Of a stretch of DNA of 15,682 nucleotides, positions 13,733 through 15,682 are shown piece by piece (position 1 is the first letter of the stretch; each line of letters opens with the position of its first letter). Source of the stretch: Phycisphaerae bacterium (GTDB lineage: Bacteria > Planctomycetota > Phycisphaerae > Sedimentisphaerales > SG8-4); contig JAUVYQ010000052.1 of the NCBI GenBank assembly GCA_030603035.1, positions 1 through 15,682 on the forward strand, given 5' to 3'. The translations under genes were made by a program, and so were the position numbers. The notes beneath the pieces are model-generated. The model ran no database searches. It saw only the letters and a program-made list of their open reading frames with translations, and was not told the DNA's origin.

Positions 13733-15682
13733 CTTTCATTTTGCACTTTGGTATTGCAGCTAAAAACCTTTGGCCATAGCGCTTCTGGACTATGCGGGAG
13801 TCCAGGATAACGACGATGCCGGTATCGGTCTTGCTGCGAATTAGTCGGCCGAAGCCCTGCTTGAACTTAATAATCGCCGACGGCAATTGATAGTCAAAAA
13901 AAGGATTGCCGCCCTGCTGTTTTATCTGCTCCAGACGACCGGCAAGCAGCGGCTTATCAGGGACGGCAAACGGCAGACGAACAATAATAACATTGCTAAG
14001 CGCTGCGCCGGGCACATCGACCCCCTGCCAGAAACTGTCCGTCCCGAACAAAACCGTCGGCTTCACCGCCGAGTTCGCAGTCCTTGGGACTCTTTCCGGA
14101 GAGACCGCTGAGTTCAATTTTAATTCTTTCTCTGCGCACTTTGCGTCCTCTGCGGTTAATCTTCCGGCCTTAAAGTGCTTCAAAAGCACAGTCCTGTCGA
14201 GATCTCCCCCTTGCTGCAGCAGCTCAATATCATTTTCCGCCAGCCAGTCCGAGAGCTTTTCAGTAATTTCATCAAGCATCTTGTAGCTGGTAAAAAGCAC
14301 AAACGCCCGCCCTTTAGTTTGCAGTATGTACTTTTTCACCTTTTCGGCCGCAGCTTCGATAAAAGCCGATTCGTTCGGGTTCGGCAGGTCCTTTTCGATA
14401 TAAACCGTAACCTGCTTCTGGTAATCGAACGGCGAGCCGAGGCGGAGAGCGCCAAAATCATCAAGACCGATTCGGCCGGCAAAGAAATCAAAGCCGCTCC
14501 TCTCTGTCCCAGAGCCGCTGCTCAAAGTTGCACTTGTCAGTATCACCGATTCATATTTATCGAACAAACACCTTTTCACATCAGGCCCGACATTCACCGC
14601 CGCACTTCTCAAGCGAACAGTTGCCCTTCGCCCCCCGTCTATCTCAACCCAGTAAACGTAATCCGCCTGCTTCTGTGTCAAAAACCAATTCAAATCCTGC
14701 GCTAAGCTTCCACAGCGGTCGACGAACCGCATAATCTCAAACTTTTCATCAACATCTTTCGTCTGCTTTGCCAGCTTAGCCAATTCCAATCGCAAATCCT
14801 TCAGGAGACCTCCGATTCTGTCGTCAACAAAATTCACATAACATCTGCCGTTGGTCTCGTCTTTCGTTTTTTCATACCAGCCCCGGACCTGCTTAAAGAA
14901 GACCCTCGCCTCTCCGGTTATTCGGCCGACCATATCAATCGCCTTCTCTGCATTTGCGGCCGAACCTATGTAAGTTAGAAGTCCCTTATGCGTCCTCGGA
15001 TTGTAAAGGCCGTCGAGCAGAAACTTGACTCTGTGATTGCTGATATTTATTCCGAAATGGTCTTCGGCCACGTGCTCGATATTCTGCGCCTCATCGATTA
15101 TCACATAGCGATAATCCGGCAGGACCGACGCTCCCTGCTCTTTCAGAGCAAGGTCGCTGAACATCAGCGCATGATTTGCCACAATGATATCGGCGTTTTC
15201 GAGGCGCCGCCTGGCCCGCCGGTAGAAGCAGCCGCGAAAATGCGGACACTTCCTGCCCCGACAATTGCCGTGCTCACTGTTGACCGCGTCCCAGATGTTA
15301 CTCTTCGGCACAAATGGGATGTCACTCAGCGAGCCGTCTTTCGTTTGACTGGCCCAGCTACTTATCGTGGCGAGTTGCGAACCCGACTCATCGAACAGTA
15401 ATCTTTGCCTTCGCAGCGCAAATTCAAGCCGGCGTTTGCACAGGTAATTACCTCTGCCCTTCGCCAGAACCCAATCAATTGATAATTGATTCCGTCCAAG
15501 GAAGGCCGAATCTTCGATATTGATTATTGATTTCTCGGCGGTCTCTGCGGTTAATCTTTTTACCAGAAATGGAATGTCCTTGCTTGTTAGCTGCTCCTGC
15601 AGCGTGATGGTAAAAGTGCTGACCAAGACTTTGCCTGCCCCGTTAGAATTCTTCGCTTTTTGTCTCTTGTTGCCCTTTGTAG
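13713..15682 (-). CDS. dinG: DinG/XPD-family iron-sulfur ATP-dependent DNA helicase, 5'-partial
   Basis: These superfamily 2 helicases unwind DNA 5' to 3'. The frame is open to the right edge. A TTG at 15626 is only an internal codon, since VLVSTFTITLQEQLTSKDIPFL is the motif Ia region that follows Walker A, which lies outside the window. Counting from 15626, four cysteines (63, 122, 127, 133; YLCKRR and NCRGRKCPHFRGC) fit the 4Fe-4S domain. Then come ADIIVANHALMF, motif II IIDEAQNIE (DEAQ where most relatives have DEAH), LTSATL, FGTDSFWQGVDVPGAALSNVIIVRLPFAVPDKP and motif VI QGFGRLIRSKTDTGIVVILDSR. About 33 extra residues precede FGTDSFW, and another insertion follows KDIPFLVK. Both carry a CTCTGCGGTTAATC repeat. 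The symbol is by family only, because a YoaA-like assignment is equally possible. Confidence 0.88.
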   Translation of the reverse strand, partial: TKGNKRQKAKNSNGAGKVLVSTFTITLQEQLTSKDIPFLVKRLTAETAEKSIINIEDSAFLGRNQLSIDWVLAKGRGNYLCKRRLEFALRRQRLLFDESGSQLATISSWASQTKDGSLSDIPFVPKSNIWDAVNSEHGNCRGRKCPHFRGCFYRRARRRLENADIIVANHALMFSDLALKEQGASVLPDYRYVIIDEAQNIEHVAEDHFGINISNHRVKFLLDGLYNPRTHKGLLTYIGSAANAEKAIDMVGRITGEARVFFKQVRGWYEKTKDETNGRCYVNFVDDRIGGLLKDLRLELAKLAKQTKDVDEKFEIMRFVDRCGSLAQDLNWFLTQKQADYVYWVEIDGGRRATVRLRSAAVNVGPDVKRCLFDKYESVILTSATLSSGSGTERSGFDFFAGRIGLDDFGALRLGSPFDYQKQVTVYIEKDLPNPNESAFIEAAAEKVKKYILQTKGRAFVLFTSYKMLDEITEKLSDWLAENDIELLQQGGDLDRTVLLKHFKAGRLTAEDAKCAEKELKLNSAVSPERVPRTANSAVKPTVLFGTDSFWQGVDVPGAALSNVIIVRLPFAVPDKPLLAGRLEQIKQQGGNPFFDYQLPSAIIKFKQGFGRLIRSKTDTGIVVILDSRIVQKRYGQRFLAAIPKCKMKVVARDS
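14065..14161. repeat. Composite repeat insertion within the helicase: direct repeat plus 9-bp-period array
   Basis: ACCGCCGAGTTC (14065-14076) recurs as ACCGCTGAGTTC (14104-14115), with an AGTCC-TTG-GGACT hairpin between. At 14130-14161, TGCG recurs at exactly 9-bp intervals (CTCTGCGCA, CTTTGCGTC, CTCTGCGGT, then TAATC). The block encodes about 33 residues (RLTAEDAKCAEKELKLNSAV and following) that interrupt the usual path into FGTDSFW. Confidence 0.7.
15473..15556. repeat. Second repeat insertion within the helicase, near motif Ia
   Basis: CTCGGCGGT, CTCTGCGGT, TAATC (15534-15556) is a second copy of the 9-bp-period repeat. It shares an identical 16-nt CTCTGCGGTTAATCTT with 14148-14163. Next to it, AATCAATT-GAT-AATTGATT (15473-15491) is a perfect palindrome. 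Together they encode RLTAETAEKSIINIED and adjoining residues before KGRGNYLC. Confidence 0.65.

Noticed and set aside
15624..15626. TTG 15626 as the start of the helicase
   Set aside because: The frame stays open to the edge with plausible sequence, and the Walker A region expected before VSTFTITLQEQ is missing, so the gene is cut by the window.

Overview
The window is a dense bacterial chromosome segment of housekeeping genes. The chemotype is diderm: YidC with a large periplasmic domain, an LptB-type lipopolysaccharide-export ATPase and a Tat-exported sulfatase. A planctomycete (perhaps Phycisphaerae) metagenome-assembled genome is my best guess. That rests on overall protein character and the sulfatase, not on any marker I could search. 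Both ends cut genes, and the left end looks like a low-quality contig edge.

Layout, left to right. (1) dnaK (+), missing its start and carrying an in-frame TAG at 116-118. (2) A leftward block read metallophosphoesterase (6429-5653), yidC (5621-3474), mnmE (3341-1914), convergent with dnaK. (3) A divergent rightward block lptB, def, fmt, rsmB (6525-10439), which covers LPS export, N-terminal protein deformylation, Met-tRNA formylation and 16S rRNA methylation. (4) A leftward exported sulfatase (11854-10478). (5) dnaA (+, 12180-13685), with DnaA-box-like sites upstream. (6) A leftward DinG/XPD-like iron-sulfur helicase that runs off the right edge. The co-occurrence of def-fmt-rsmB, of yidC-mnmE and of a nearby dnaA matches gene neighbourhoods common in bacteria.

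The most unusual property is not a gene. Almost every gene boundary is filled by a short, degenerate tandem array with a strict 7-bp period. The 7-bp word differs at each locus (for example ACTCGAT, TTGACTA, ATTCTTA, CGAAATA, GAGATAC, GTTCGTA, and one related to GTCACGA). Many gaps hold two arms in inverted orientation, so they fold into hairpins (1850-1910, 13694-13732) or form long palindromes (6441-6507). In the divergent lptB/phosphoesterase gap the palindrome creates two opposed sigma70-like promoters, each with TTGACT and a 17-bp spacer. The same promoter word recurs upstream of the sulfatase.

The ACTCGAT/ATCGAGT word has also entered two genes in frame, mnmE (2122-2182) and rsmB (9734-9782). 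It contains no stop codon in any of six frames. Other repeat-like sequences sit as in-frame additions in yidC, fmt, dnaA and the helicase (two copies of a 9-bp-period repeat). Essential genes in this genome therefore appear to tolerate repeat insertion at apparent loop or linker positions. I see no CRISPR array, rRNA, tRNA, transposase or prophage gene, and no recognisable new defence system.
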